Of a DNA stretch of 64,000 bases, positions 46,700-55,758 are shown piece after piece. The notes below the pieces were generated by a model. It saw only the letters and a program-made list of their open reading frames with translations, was not told the origin of the DNA and made no database searches. The stretch is from Paenibacillus sp. DMB5. Lineage in GTDB: Bacteria > Bacillota > Bacilli > Paenibacillales > Paenibacillaceae. Both the position numbers and the translations under genes were made by a program. The DNA is taken from assembly GCF_001517085.1 (NCBI RefSeq), contig NZ_LRAC01000120.1:124001-188000 (forward strand), given 5' to 3'. How positions within the stretch are numbered: the stretch's first letter is position 1; every line of letters starts with the position of its first letter.

Positions 46700-47851
46700 T
46701 TACCGGGCCATTCCGGTCTCCGACAATCGCGTTGCTTTGACTACATACCTGGCCAGACCCGGGAAAACCCTCGCCAGACCGGGGTACAGCCTGTTGGTTC
46801 TGGAGAAAGCCAACCTTTGAATTCTCCGTGCCCGCCTTAGAAGCCGGGTAAAGGTCTGGTCTGCTTCCGCCGAATATCCGTTCTGCCACTCCTCATAGCT
46901 GATCATTCCTTTAAGGTAACGGTCGGTCCAGCCTGAGCAGATCAGCGCGGAACGCAAGGCAATCGACATTCCGTCTCCACAGAGCGGCGGGATCATCAGC
47001 ATGGCATCACCGATATGCGGAAATTCCGACCAAGGCTCGGGGGTGTCCGATAAACGGACTGGTGCGATGGATACCTGGGTGCCAGTCACAGGCGTTCCTT
47101 CCGCCAGTCTGTCAGCCAGCCGGAGGTTACTCCGGGCGGCTGTCTGCAGAATCTCCTGCACAGATTTTCCGCTGCCTTGAACGGAATCCAGGGTCAGCAG
47201 CGCTGCAATATTCACTTTCCCCTCTTCAATGGGGGAAATCCCGATGTACCCCCCTTCACAGAAATACAGCTCTACCTGATCCGGTATGGCGATACCGCTG
47301 TAATGGGATTTAATTCCGATATAGACGGTATCATCTCTTGTATCTTTTGCTGAGGCAGCCACGCCCCGAGGTTTCTTGGTTCCGTAGGCGCCGATGACAG
47401 CGCGGGCCAGGTATGAAACCTTGCTGTCCCCCTGTCTGGTTTCCACCTCATAACGGTTATCATCCAGCTTGCGGATTCCCGTAACCACAGCTTTGGTTAC
47501 AATTTCTGCCCCTGCCGACTGTGCTTTCTCATGGAGAATCCGGTCGAGCTCATACCGGCTTATTCCGGCTGCATTCCCAGGCAGCGGCGCCCCGATTTCC
47601 CCGCCATGGGGCATGATAATGCGGGCTTTGTCCATCCTCCCCGGGGCTAGAGTATGCTCCGCAAGATTAATGCCCAGTACCTCCAGCATTTCCTTCGTCT
47701 CGGGGGACATGAACTCCCCGCAGGTTTTGTGCCGGGGGAATTCCTGACGGTCCAGCAGAATCGTCCGGTGACCCAGACGGGCCAACTGAAGGGCACTGCT
47801 GCTCCCGGCAATTCCGGCACCGGCTACTATGACATCCGCCTGCTTCATCAT
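46700..47851 (-). CDS. FAD-dependent oxidoreductase (geranylgeranyl-reductase/UbiH-like)
   Basis: 383 residues. FAD site GAGIAGSSSALQLARLGHR near the start, the ARA-VIGAYG segment near residue 150, and a GD-type motif HIGDAMLMIPPLCGDGMSIA (about 285-305) mark the flavin reductase/monooxygenase group. In type III PKS clusters such enzymes oxidise or reduce the polyketide core. It overlaps the methyltransferase by 4 bp and is the last gene of the cluster. Confidence 0.88.
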   Translation of the reverse strand: MMKQADVIVAGAGIAGSSSALQLARLGHRTILLDRQEFPRHKTCGEFMSPETKEMLEVLGINLAEHTLAPGRMDKARIIMPHGGEIGAPLPGNAAGISRYELDRILHEKAQSAGAEIVTKAVVTGIRKLDDNRYEVETRQGDSKVSYLARAVIGAYGTKKPRGVAASAKDTRDDTVYIGIKSHYSGIAIPDQVELYFCEGGYIGISPIEEGKVNIAALLTLDSVQGSGKSVQEILQTAARSNLRLADRLAEGTPVTGTQVSIAPVRLSDTPEPWSEFPHIGDAMLMIPPLCGDGMSIALRSALICSGWTDRYLKGMISYEEWQNGYSAEADQTFTRLLRRARRIQRLAFSRTNRLYPGLARVFPGLARYVVKATRLSETGMAR

Positions 47852-48573
47852 CGGCTGATCACCTGCTTCGGGATTACTACGGAATAACGGAACAGCGGCT
47901 TCCAGGTATAGGTCATGGCATCGGCCTGCAGCTTACGCTTTAACTCCTGCCAGTCCCTCCCCTTAAAGCCTTTCGCAACCGACAACGGGCCATCGTGCCT
48001 AATATACCGGTTGCGCGAAATCACCCGGGTCACCACCCATACTGCGGTATACGATACCGGATGACGGTGTATATCATTGATCACCACACCGTACCTTGAC
48101 GCTCTCCGCATATGGTCCACCATATCCACCAGCTGCTGGCCGTCAAAATGATGTACAAACTGGGAACCGGTTACAATATCAGCCGAAGCATCGTCAAGCT
48201 CCTGCAGATCAGCCCGCATCACACTCACTCTCGGCTCGTGCCGGAACAGGTGCCTGGCTTCTTCACAGGCTTCCTCGGTCATATCAACCAGAATGATATC
48301 AAGCTCAATCCCTTTCCGGTCGGCCCATTCCAGGAGCTTCACATTGACATCACCAGAACCGGCGCCGACATCGAGGATACTTAGCTTCTGCGGCTGTCCG
48401 ATCGCCTGCCAGAGCTTCTCTACCCCATCCCTTGTTGGGCCGGGTGCAGCGAAAATCCGGTTCAGCCGCCGCAGATGCTTCAGGGCTTCACTGAGCTCTT
48501 CCCCGCCCATGGAGAAATCGTCCATCAGCTCATCCTCTTTGGCACGCACCGATAAGGCTCTAAAAAATGGCAT
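47848..48573 (-). CDS. SAM-dependent methyltransferase of the type III PKS cluster
   Basis: 241 residues. Class I fold: LSILDVGAGSGDVNVKLL (motif I, SAM binding), then IELDIILVDMTEEACEEA and VMRADLQELDDASADIVTGS. The start is ATG 48573 (MPFFRALSV), with AGGAGG 6 bases upstream inside the end of the synthase gene; overlap 14 bp. Likely O- or C-methylates the polyketide product. Confidence 0.88.
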   Translation of the reverse strand: MPFFRALSVRAKEDELMDDFSMGGEELSEALKHLRRLNRIFAAPGPTRDGVEKLWQAIGQPQKLSILDVGAGSGDVNVKLLEWADRKGIELDIILVDMTEEACEEARHLFRHEPRVSVMRADLQELDDASADIVTGSQFVHHFDGQQLVDMVDHMRRASRYGVVINDIHRHPVSYTAVWVVTRVISRNRYIRHDGPLSVAKGFKGRDWQELKRKLQADAMTYTWKPLFRYSVVIPKQVISR

Positions 48574-49717
48574 GGCCTGCCTCCTGATAGGAAGGTGAAT
48601 ACGCCGGAACATAGGCGAAGGACATCAGCTCGGCGGTCAAGCCCGGTCCAAAGGCCATTGCCACTCCTTCCTTCGTCTTTTCGTTACGGGCTTCCATCTC
48701 CCGGCGCATGGACTCAAGCACAAACAGAATGGTGACGGAGGACAGATTGCCTGCGGTTCTCAGAATTTCCCTGCTGTACCGCGTCTGCTCATCACTTAGC
48801 TTCATAACCTCCTGTACGGAATCGACAATACCCCGTCCTCCCGGATGAATGGCCCACAGCTCCGGAAGCGGGCTGTCTCCCAGCAGCTGGCCAAGCTCTG
48901 CTTCCAGGTGGGTTCCCAGCAGCTTCGGAATCCGCGGAGATAAATATAGATCGAACCCGGTATTGCCTACCTCCCAGGTCATGTCCTCTGTGGAATCCGG
49001 GAGCAATACAGAGTAACCCTTGCCCAGGCTGAGGCAATGCTTATGGCTTATCCCAGGTTCACCTATCACACAGGCAGCAGAAGCATCACCGAAAAAGGAG
49101 GCTGCAAACAAGGCTTCGCGTTCTTTTACCGGCTGAAAATGGAGCGTACACAGCTCAACGCAGACAACAAGCACCTTCGAGCCTGGCGCACCAAGCACCA
49201 CATCCCGGGCCATCTGGATTGCTTTTAATCCGGCCGCGCAGCCCTGAAACATTAACGGAAGCCGGTTCACACGCGGGGACAACCCAAGCTCTTTAATCAG
49301 CATGACATCCAGGCCAGGCAGATACTGCCCGGTACAGCTGACAGTAATCAGGTGTGTGATTTCACCGGGAGCCTGATTCGCATCCTGCAGGGATCTTTTG
49401 GCAGCTTCCAAAGCCAGCGGAGGTGCTTCCTGCTGATATTTCTTCATCCGCTCCTCTGTTGTAGGAATATCCGTCCGGTCACCCGAGGGGAGGTAACGGC
49501 AGGTATCTGCTGTCCCAAGGTAGCTGTCATCACAGGTATAACGGTTCTCGACTCCGCAGGATTTGAAGATTCTCCTGGCAAAACGGGCCAGATCCGGCTT
49601 GTCCTGCAGCGATGAGGCGATCAGCTCGGCTACATCTGCCTGCGCTATCGAATACAGCGGCAGGGCGGTACCCATTCCGAGAATCGCTGCTCCGGTATTA
49701 CTGTTCAGTTGTGTCAT
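48560..49717 (-). CDS. Type III polyketide synthase (chalcone/stilbene-synthase-like)
   Basis: 385-residue thiolase-fold synthase that extends an acyl-CoA with malonyl-CoA units. The triad is complete: Cys160 in FQGCAAGLKAI, His291 in WAIHPGGRGIVDS and Asn324 in TAGNLSSVTILFVL. Bacterial members such as Bacillus BpsA make alkylpyrones or alkylresorcinols. First gene of a three-gene operon with a methyltransferase and a FAD enzyme; divergent from an exporter and its TetR regulator, so a secreted small molecule is likely. Confidence 0.93.
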   Translation of the reverse strand: MTQLNSNTGAAILGMGTALPLYSIAQADVAELIASSLQDKPDLARFARRIFKSCGVENRYTCDDSYLGTADTCRYLPSGDRTDIPTTEERMKKYQQEAPPLALEAAKRSLQDANQAPGEITHLITVSCTGQYLPGLDVMLIKELGLSPRVNRLPLMFQGCAAGLKAIQMARDVVLGAPGSKVLVVCVELCTLHFQPVKEREALFAASFFGDASAACVIGEPGISHKHCLSLGKGYSVLLPDSTEDMTWEVGNTGFDLYLSPRIPKLLGTHLEAELGQLLGDSPLPELWAIHPGGRGIVDSVQEVMKLSDEQTRYSREILRTAGNLSSVTILFVLESMRREMEARNEKTKEGVAMAFGPGLTAELMSFAYVPAYSPSYQEAGHAIF

Positions 49718-49848
49718 ATTTCAGCCTCCGTTAATGAATTTTGGGTTGCATTTGAATTAACAATGTTTACCCTGATCAGGCCTTTTGTAATCCGGAATCG
49801 TGCCGGACACCTGAATAAGGCTTGTAAGTTTTCAGGTTTTCGCTTATT

Positions 49849-49888
49849 ATGGTTTACACTGTGTTATTGTTATCACTGTGTAAACCAT
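49849..49888. promoter_or_regulatory. Long inverted repeat, probable TetR operator
   Basis: ATGGTTTACACTGTG (49849-49863) and CACTGTGTAAACCAT (49874-49888) match as inverted arms at 14 of 15 positions around a 10-bp spacer. The site lies 15 bases before the MFS start and between the divergent synthase and exporter genes. The arm core TTTACACTGTG is palindrome-like, as in TetR-family sites. Confidence 0.75.
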
Positions 49889-49903
49889 GAAGGAGGCAAC
49901 CCT

Positions 49904-51105
49904 ATGAGCGGTTTGTCCAAGTCTGCCAAATTTCACTTATTCATTCTTATGCTGAATCTGTTTATCGCTTTGCTTGGTCAAGGCATGGTTATACCCATAC
50001 TCCCTGAATACCTGAAGCAGTTCAACGCAGCCGGAGCCGCGGCCGGATACCTCATAGCCGCATTCGGGGCTGCGCAATTTATTTTCTCTCCTGTCGGCGG
50101 ACAGCTCTCAGACCGTCTGGGCCGGAAGCCGATGCTGATTGCCGGTCTGCTGCTGACCGTCATTTCCGACCTTATGTTTGCTGTCGGAGATACACTCACG
50201 ATTCTGTACATAGCCCGGTTTATCGGGGGAATCGGGGTCGGGATCATGGTTCCGGCCAATATGGCTTACGTAGCTGATATGACCACTCCGGATACCCGGG
50301 CCAAGGGCATGGGTTATCTGGGGGCGTCAATGAACCTCGGGATGGTGCTGGGCCCCGGGTTAGGCGGGCTGATTGCGGAACTGGGTATCCGTGTTCCCTA
50401 TTTTTTGCCGGAGGACTGGGTTTTATCGCCATGCTGCTGTGCTTCTTTATGCCTGAAACGCTTCCGCGGGAGATGCGTGCTGCTGCAGGGCAGCCGGATC
50501 GGCGGGAATCGGTTACCGGCATGATCCGCAATTCCTTCCGCACCTCCTACTTCCAGTACCTGCTGCTTATCTTAATCATTACCTTCGGGCTGATGAATTA
50601 TGAAACCGTGTATGCCCTTTTTGTAGAACAGAAATATGGCTATGATGCCGCGCAAATCTCAGTGCTGATTACGGTCGGCGCGGTGATTGGAATCATAGTA
50701 CAGGTGTGGCTGCTGGACCGCTTTATCAAAAGACTCGGCGAAATGAAGCTGATCCGCATCTCACTGGTAATGACCGCCGCAGCCCTGTTGTTAATGCTCG
50801 TTACGGTTAATCTCGGGTATCTGCTGCTGGTGTCGGGGTTATTCTTTGCTTTTAATGCTTTTTTGAGGCCAACACTAAGCACGATTATTGCCAACGCTGC
50901 CGGTGACCGTCAGGGTTATGCAGCCGGTTTAAGCACAACCTACACCAGTATAGGAAGCATCCTTGGACCGGTTATTGCAGGTCAGCTGTTTGACTGGCAT
51001 ATCCATATGCCTTACATTTTAGGGGCAGGCATTCTTGCCTCTGCACTCTTCTTAACGGTTCATACTTCGAATAACCAACAGAAACGGACGGCGGCCCATG
51101 ACTGA
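49904..51105 (+). pseudogene. MFS exporter (drug:H+ antiporter type), one frameshift
   Basis: About 400 residues when joined. Start ATG 49904 after AAGGAGG. The N-terminal half has LLGQGMVIPILPEYL, motif A GGQLSDRLGRKP and motif C-like GMVLGPGLGGLI, typical of 12-span multidrug exporters. After RVPYF the frame fails at a run of six T (50401-50406). The next frame gives AGGLGFIAMLLCFFMPETLP and continues to 51105. Seven T would restore it. It is adjacent to TetR and divergent from the type III PKS, so export of the polyketide is likely. Confidence 0.86.
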
Positions 51106-51739
51106 AACCTGGCATAACAACCTCAAAACCAGAAACCGTGAAGACCTGATAGCTGCCGCAAAAGAGCTGTTTATCAGGGAAAGCTTCCTCAAAGTAAATG
51201 TAAAGGAAATATGCAGTCTGGCAGGAATAAGCCGGGTGACCTTCTATAAGCATTTTCAGTCCATTGACGAGCTGGTCTTTGAAGTGCAGGTAGAAATTCT
51301 GGAGAACATGACCGGATACGTCAAAAAAGCATCATCAGCCGGTATGAGCGGCAGGGAAATGCTTGTCTCTATGCTGAATGCATGGATTGAGTATGGTGCT
51401 GCCCATCCGGGCTGCATCCGGTTCATTCTTCTGTTTGACCTGCATTACGAGGCTTATGAAGCGGGAACAGCACTAAAAACAGAATATGAGGCTTTTATCG
51501 GGCGCGAAAAGGAACAGCATTTCTTAATGAATGCGCTGGAAGCCGGTATGAAGGACGGATCTCTGCTGCAGGACCCGGAGCCGCTTGAGACCGCCCATTT
51601 TATATTCACCTCGATGATGGCCCTGCTTCAGAAAATGTGCATGAGTGCAGGACAAGACGGCCAGAAGGGAAAGCCGGAAATAAGGATTGCCCGCCGTTTT
51701 GCAGGGATATTGATTGAGCACTTGAGTGCAGACTTTTAA
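51098..51739 (+). CDS. TetR-family transcriptional regulator
   Basis: 213 residues with an N-terminal helix-turn-helix (FLKVNVKEICSLAGISRVTF, YKHFQSIDELVFEVQ) and a helical ligand domain. The ATG overlaps the exporter stop by 8 bp, so they are cotranscribed. Likely represses the exporter and perhaps the type III PKS operon through the inverted repeat at 49849-49888; the ligand may be the product. Confidence 0.9.
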   Translation: MTETWHNNLKTRNREDLIAAAKELFIRESFLKVNVKEICSLAGISRVTFYKHFQSIDELVFEVQVEILENMTGYVKKASSAGMSGREMLVSMLNAWIEYGAAHPGCIRFILLFDLHYEAYEAGTALKTEYEAFIGREKEQHFLMNALEAGMKDGSLLQDPEPLETAHFIFTSMMALLQKMCMSAGQDGQKGKPEIRIARRFAGILIEHLSADF

Positions 51740-51755
51740 AGTAAGATCATCTAGC

Positions 51756-51808
51756 AAAACAGCTGCATCCCGGACCTGTTCCCCGTCCTGGTCTGCAGCT
51801 GTTTTTTA
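51756..51808. terminator. Terminator after the TetR gene
   Basis: AAACAGCTGCA and TGCAGCTGTTTTTT form a long stem with an inner CCGGAC/GTCCTGG-type pairing; usable on both strands. Confidence 0.8.
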
Positions 51809-51814
51809 GGAGTT

Positions 51815-51988
51815 TTAGTACATCCGCTCTTCACCGGTAACCGGATTTTTGAAGGCAGATTCGATATCACTGCTTGTAAGCTCGTCTGCAAACTCCGTTT
51901 CCTTCTTATTGGACGGAATGGCTAAGGCAGAAGCTGTCTTGTTCGGATTATCCTTGGTTACGGGTGTCGCTTTCGTCTGTTTTCCCAT
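51815..51988 (-). CDS. Small hydrophilic protein of unknown function
   Basis: 57 residues, no membrane segment, rich in Lys, Thr, Asn and Glu (GKQTKATPVTKDNPNKTASA, TEFADELTSSD). The TEFADEL segment recalls the TEFASET motif of gamma-type small acid-soluble spore proteins, but the rest does not. The frame opens 3 codons earlier (51997); AAGGAGATG-type site favours ATG 51988. It has its own promoter region and shared terminator. Confidence 0.6.
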   Translation of the reverse strand: MGKQTKATPVTKDNPNKTASALAIPSNKKETEFADELTSSDIESAFKNPVTGEERMY

Positions 51989-52143
51989 AGTATGCACATC
52001 TCCTTTGAGGCATCATTTTGCCCTTATAGGGTACTGCGGTTTCAGGGTTTTTATACAGCCGCTTGTTCAAAGCAAAATAAAGATGATACTATGGCTCTGA
52101 ACCTTTTAATCAGCTTAATCCCGATATGGAGTGAACCTGTGAC

Positions 52144-52818
52144 ATGATCAGTATTCTTGTAGTGGAAGATGACAAGCATGTCAGAAGACTGCTTGAAGCC
52201 GTGTTGAAGCGTGAAGGCTATGACGTTTTTACGGCTGAGGACGGGCATAAAGCCCTGGATGTGCTTGATGCACAGCATATTGATCTTATCATTCTGGATA
52301 TTATGATGCCCGGTATGGACGGCTACGAATTTGCCGCAGAAGTCAGAGCTGCGAACAGCCAGATTCCAATCCTGATGGCGACGGCCAAGCATCTTCCGGA
52401 GGATAAGAAAAAAGGCTTCCGGCTGGGAACTGATGATTATATGACCAAGCCGGTCGACACGGAAGAAATGCTGCTGCGGATTCAGGCCCTGCTGAGGCGT
52501 TCTCAGATTGCCACTGCCCGAAAGCTGGTGATCGGCAAGGTTATTCTCGATTACGAGGCTCTTACAGTAACCCGGGAGCATGAACGGCAGACGTTGCCCC
52601 AAAAGGAATTTTATCTGCTGTACAAGCTGCTGTCCTACCCGGACCGGATTTTTACGCGCATCCAGCTGATGGATGAAATCTGGGGAATGGATAATGAGAG
52701 TGCAGACACCACAGTAAATGTGCATATTAACCGGCTGCGGAAGCGCTTTGAAGCCTATCCTGAATTTGAGCTGGTATCGGTGCGCGGTCTCGGGTACAAG
52801 GCGGTGAAGAAGACTTGA
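52144..52818 (+). CDS. Response regulator, OmpR/PhoB family
   Basis: 224 residues: receiver domain (1-120) with acidic pair VVEDDK, phosphorylatable Asp in LIILDIMMPGMDGYEF, Thr in LMATAKHL and Lys in TKPVD; C-terminal winged helix (130-222, TRIQLMDEIWGMDNESADTT, VNVHINRLRKRFE). It is followed with 4-bp overlap by its histidine kinase. The adjacent ABC exporter is the likely target. Confidence 0.93.
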   Translation: MISILVVEDDKHVRRLLEAVLKREGYDVFTAEDGHKALDVLDAQHIDLIILDIMMPGMDGYEFAAEVRAANSQIPILMATAKHLPEDKKKGFRLGTDDYMTKPVDTEEMLLRIQALLRRSQIATARKLVIGKVILDYEALTVTREHERQTLPQKEFYLLYKLLSYPDRIFTRIQLMDEIWGMDNESADTTVNVHINRLRKRFEAYPEFELVSVRGLGYKAVKKT

Positions 52819-53891
52819 TCAAATTAGGCAGCAAAATAGGCAAAAAGCTAGGCAGCAGGCTCAGCCTCCCGCTCATCTTCTCTCTTGCGGTTTTTTCTAT
52901 CTTTCTGATAACGGTAATTGTTACCGGCCTTCTGTTCTATCTGGCAGATGTCTTTGGCCTGATCAATGAGGAGATTATCAAGGACGGTTCCGTTGTCCCC
53001 CTGCTCATCCTGATCGCATGCACTATCATCGGCACGGCTATATCGGCTGTAACCAGCCGCCGGATGGTAAAATCGATCCGTACCTTTATTGATGCAACAG
53101 ACCGGCTGGCCGGCGGCGACTTCTCCATGCGGCTGCAGCTTACAAGGCCGCCGGAATTCCGGATTCTCTCCGAGAATTTCAACCGGATGGCTGAGGAACT
53201 GGGCGGAATCGAGATTCTGCGCACTGATTTTATAAACAATTTCTCGCATGAATTTAAAACCCCGATTGTCTCGATCAAGGGCTTTGCCGAAATGCTCAAG
53301 CATGACGACCTTCCCAAAGAGGAACGGGACGAATACCTGGATATCGTCATTGAGGAATCCGCCCGGCTGGCCTCGCTCGCCTCAAACGTTCTGGAGCTGT
53401 CCAAGATCGAGACCCAAACGATTCTGACCGACAAAAAAAGCTTCAATGCCGGGGAGCAGCTCCGCCAGTGCGTGCTGCTGCTGACGGCCAAATTTGAGAA
53501 AAAGCAACTTGCCCTGAATGTGGACCTGCATGACTATGAGCTCGAAGGCAATAAGGAGCTGCTCAATCAGGTCTGGCTGAATCTGCTGGATAATGCCATC
53601 AAGTTCACGCCGGAGGGCGGCGAAATCGGAATAAGCATGAACAGGCAAAATGGCGGTATAGCTTTTAAATTCCGAGATAATGGACCCGGCATTTCACCCG
53701 AGGCTCTGCCCAAAATATTCGATAAATTTTATCAACAGGATACTTCCCACTCCACTGCTGGCAACGGCCTCGGCTTAACTATCGTCAGCAAGATAGTACA
53801 GCTGCACGGCGGAACCATTACATGTGAAAGTCTACCCTTCCAGGGAACAGAGTTTATCGTAACCTTGCCTGCAGGACACCTTCAGCCCTGA
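52815..53891 (+). CDS. Sensor histidine kinase with HAMP domain
   Basis: 358 residues. Two membrane spans (about 15-45 and 55-75) with almost no extracellular loop, so it probably senses within the membrane. HAMP (about 80-130), phospho-acceptor His in NNFSHEFKTPIVSIKGFAE, and ATPase boxes DNAIKFTPEGG, FRDNGPGISPEALPKIFD and GNGLGLTIVSKI. The start is TTG 52815, overlapping the regulator stop by 4 bases. The short sensor resembles intramembrane-sensing kinases next to ABC exporters. Confidence 0.92.
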   Translation: MIKLGSKIGKKLGSRLSLPLIFSLAVFSIFLITVIVTGLLFYLADVFGLINEEIIKDGSVVPLLILIACTIIGTAISAVTSRRMVKSIRTFIDATDRLAGGDFSMRLQLTRPPEFRILSENFNRMAEELGGIEILRTDFINNFSHEFKTPIVSIKGFAEMLKHDDLPKEERDEYLDIVIEESARLASLASNVLELSKIETQTILTDKKSFNAGEQLRQCVLLLTAKFEKKQLALNVDLHDYELEGNKELLNQVWLNLLDNAIKFTPEGGEIGISMNRQNGGIAFKFRDNGPGISPEALPKIFDKFYQQDTSHSTAGNGLGLTIVSKIVQLHGGTITCESLPFQGTEFIVTLPAGHLQP

Positions 53892-53921
53892 AACAACCCC
53901 ATGTTGTTTCAGGGTTTTTTG
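53884..53921. terminator. Terminator after the two-component genes
   Basis: CCCTGAAACAAC (53886-53897) pairs with GTTGTTTCAGGG (53903-53914), followed by TTTTTT. Confidence 0.9.
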
Positions 53922-54006
53922 CTGTTTTCAGAAAAGTTAATGTTCAGTTTATCTTCCTCCGCTATGCTACAAGCAACATCCCATATCACTTAAAGGAGTC
54001 ACGCTT

Positions 54007-55758
54007 ATGATTAAACTGCTTAAACATCTTGAGCCAAAGGAATGGGTCTTATTCGCATTCAGCGTCCTGTTCATCGTCGCTCAAGTCTGGCTCGATCTGG
54101 AGCTGCCTGATTATATGAGCGATATCACCCGGCTAATCCAGACACCCGGAAGTGAGATGTCCGAGATTGCCGCCACCGGGGGCTGGATGCTTCTCTGTGC
54201 GCTGGGAAGTCTGGCTACTTCCATCATTGTCGCGGGGATTGCGGCGAAAATTGCAGCCAACTTCTCTGCCAGAGTGCGTTCCAGACTGTTTAACAAGGTA
54301 CAATCCTTCTCGATGGAGGAAATCAACAGCTTCTCAACCGCAAGTCTGATCACCCGTTCAACCAATGACATTACCCAGGTGCAAATGCTGATTGTTATCG
54401 GCCTGCAGCTGCTGATCAAAGCTCCCCTCCTTGCCGTTTGGGCGATTCTCAAAATTACCGGAAAAAGCTGGCAGTGGTCGCTGGCCACAGGCACAGCCGT
54501 CGGAGTCCTGATCGTCATTGTCGGCATCTGTGTGGTACTGGTGATGCCGAAATTCCAGAAGCTGCAGGTGCTGACGGATAATCTGAACCGTGTAGCCAGA
54601 GAGAATCTTACAGGAATGCGGGTAATCCGTGCTTATAATGCTGAAAAATATCAAGAGGACAAATTTGGCACAGCGAACGATGAGCTGACCCGGACCAATC
54701 TGTTCGCAAACAATGTATTATCTGCCATGATGCCGAGCATTACCCTGATTATGAGCGGCCTCAGTCTGGCGATTTACTGGATCGGCGCAGTGATGATCCA
54801 ATCTGCCGATGCCGGCGCCAAGATGGGCCTGTTCTCCGATATGATTGTTTTTTCATCCTATGCGATGCAGGTCGTTATGGCCTTTATGATGCTGATCATC
54901 ATCTTTATTCTCATGCCCCGTGCCCATGTCTCGGCCAAGCGGATTAACGAGGTGCTGGAGACCCGGCCGAGCCTGACTGACGGTTCACTTACGGCAGCTC
55001 CTTCCAGTCACGCCGGCGAGGTGGAATTCCGGAATGTCAGCTTCAAATACCCAGATGCCGAAGATTATGTACTCAAGAACATCAGCTTTACAGCCAAGAA
55101 GGGCGAAACGGTAGCGTTTATTGGTTCAACCGGGTGCGGCAAAAGCACTGTAGTCAACCTGATTCCACGCTTCTACGATGTTACATCCGGTGAAGTGCTT
55201 GTCGGCGGTATCAACGTAAATCAGTATGAACAGAGTGCATTGCGCAACAAAATGGGCTATGTCTCGCAAAAAGCAGTGTTGTTCGGCGGCACGGTAACCT
55301 CGAACATCGCCTTCGGTGATAACGGACGTGATCTGAATTCCGATGTGGTGGATGCCGTCTATACCTCACAGGCCGCAGATTTCGTAGAGAAAATGGACGG
55401 CAGCTACGATGCCCATATCGCCCAGGGCGGAACCAATCTGTCCGGCGGCCAGAAGCAGCGGCTGTCCATCGCCCGGGCCATCGCCCGCCGTCCGGAAATT
55501 CTGATCTTCGACGACTCCTTCTCCGCGCTGGATTACAAGACTGACCGTAAACTGCGCAGCGAACTGAAAAAGGAATCCCGCGGTACAACCATGCTGATCG
55601 TTGCACAGCGGATCGGTACGATCAAGGATGCGGATAAGATCATCGTCCTGGAAGCCGGGCAGATCGCCGGTATGGGAACACATGATGAGCTGATGGAATC
55701 CTGCAGCATTTATCAGGAAATCGCTTATTCACAGCTGTCTAAGGAGGAGCTTGCCTAA
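54007..55758 (+). CDS. ABC exporter half-transporter with degenerate ATP site
   Basis: 583 residues: six-span exporter domain (1-320) and nucleotide-binding domain (340-580). Walker A GSTGCGKST, Q-loop VSQKAVLFGG, signature LSGGQKQR, Walker B ILIFDDSFSALD. The residue after the Walker B Asp is Asp, not the catalytic Glu, which marks the degenerate half of heterodimeric exporters such as BmrCD or TM287/288. It overlaps its partner by 1 base and lies 115 bp after the sensor kinase. Confidence 0.92.
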   Translation: MIKLLKHLEPKEWVLFAFSVLFIVAQVWLDLELPDYMSDITRLIQTPGSEMSEIAATGGWMLLCALGSLATSIIVAGIAAKIAANFSARVRSRLFNKVQSFSMEEINSFSTASLITRSTNDITQVQMLIVIGLQLLIKAPLLAVWAILKITGKSWQWSLATGTAVGVLIVIVGICVVLVMPKFQKLQVLTDNLNRVARENLTGMRVIRAYNAEKYQEDKFGTANDELTRTNLFANNVLSAMMPSITLIMSGLSLAIYWIGAVMIQSADAGAKMGLFSDMIVFSSYAMQVVMAFMMLIIIFILMPRAHVSAKRINEVLETRPSLTDGSLTAAPSSHAGEVEFRNVSFKYPDAEDYVLKNISFTAKKGETVAFIGSTGCGKSTVVNLIPRFYDVTSGEVLVGGINVNQYEQSALRNKMGYVSQKAVLFGGTVTSNIAFGDNGRDLNSDVVDAVYTSQAADFVEKMDGSYDAHIAQGGTNLSGGQKQRLSIARAIARRPEILIFDDSFSALDYKTDRKLRSELKKESRGTTMLIVAQRIGTIKDADKIIVLEAGQIAGMGTHDELMESCSIYQEIAYSQLSKEELA

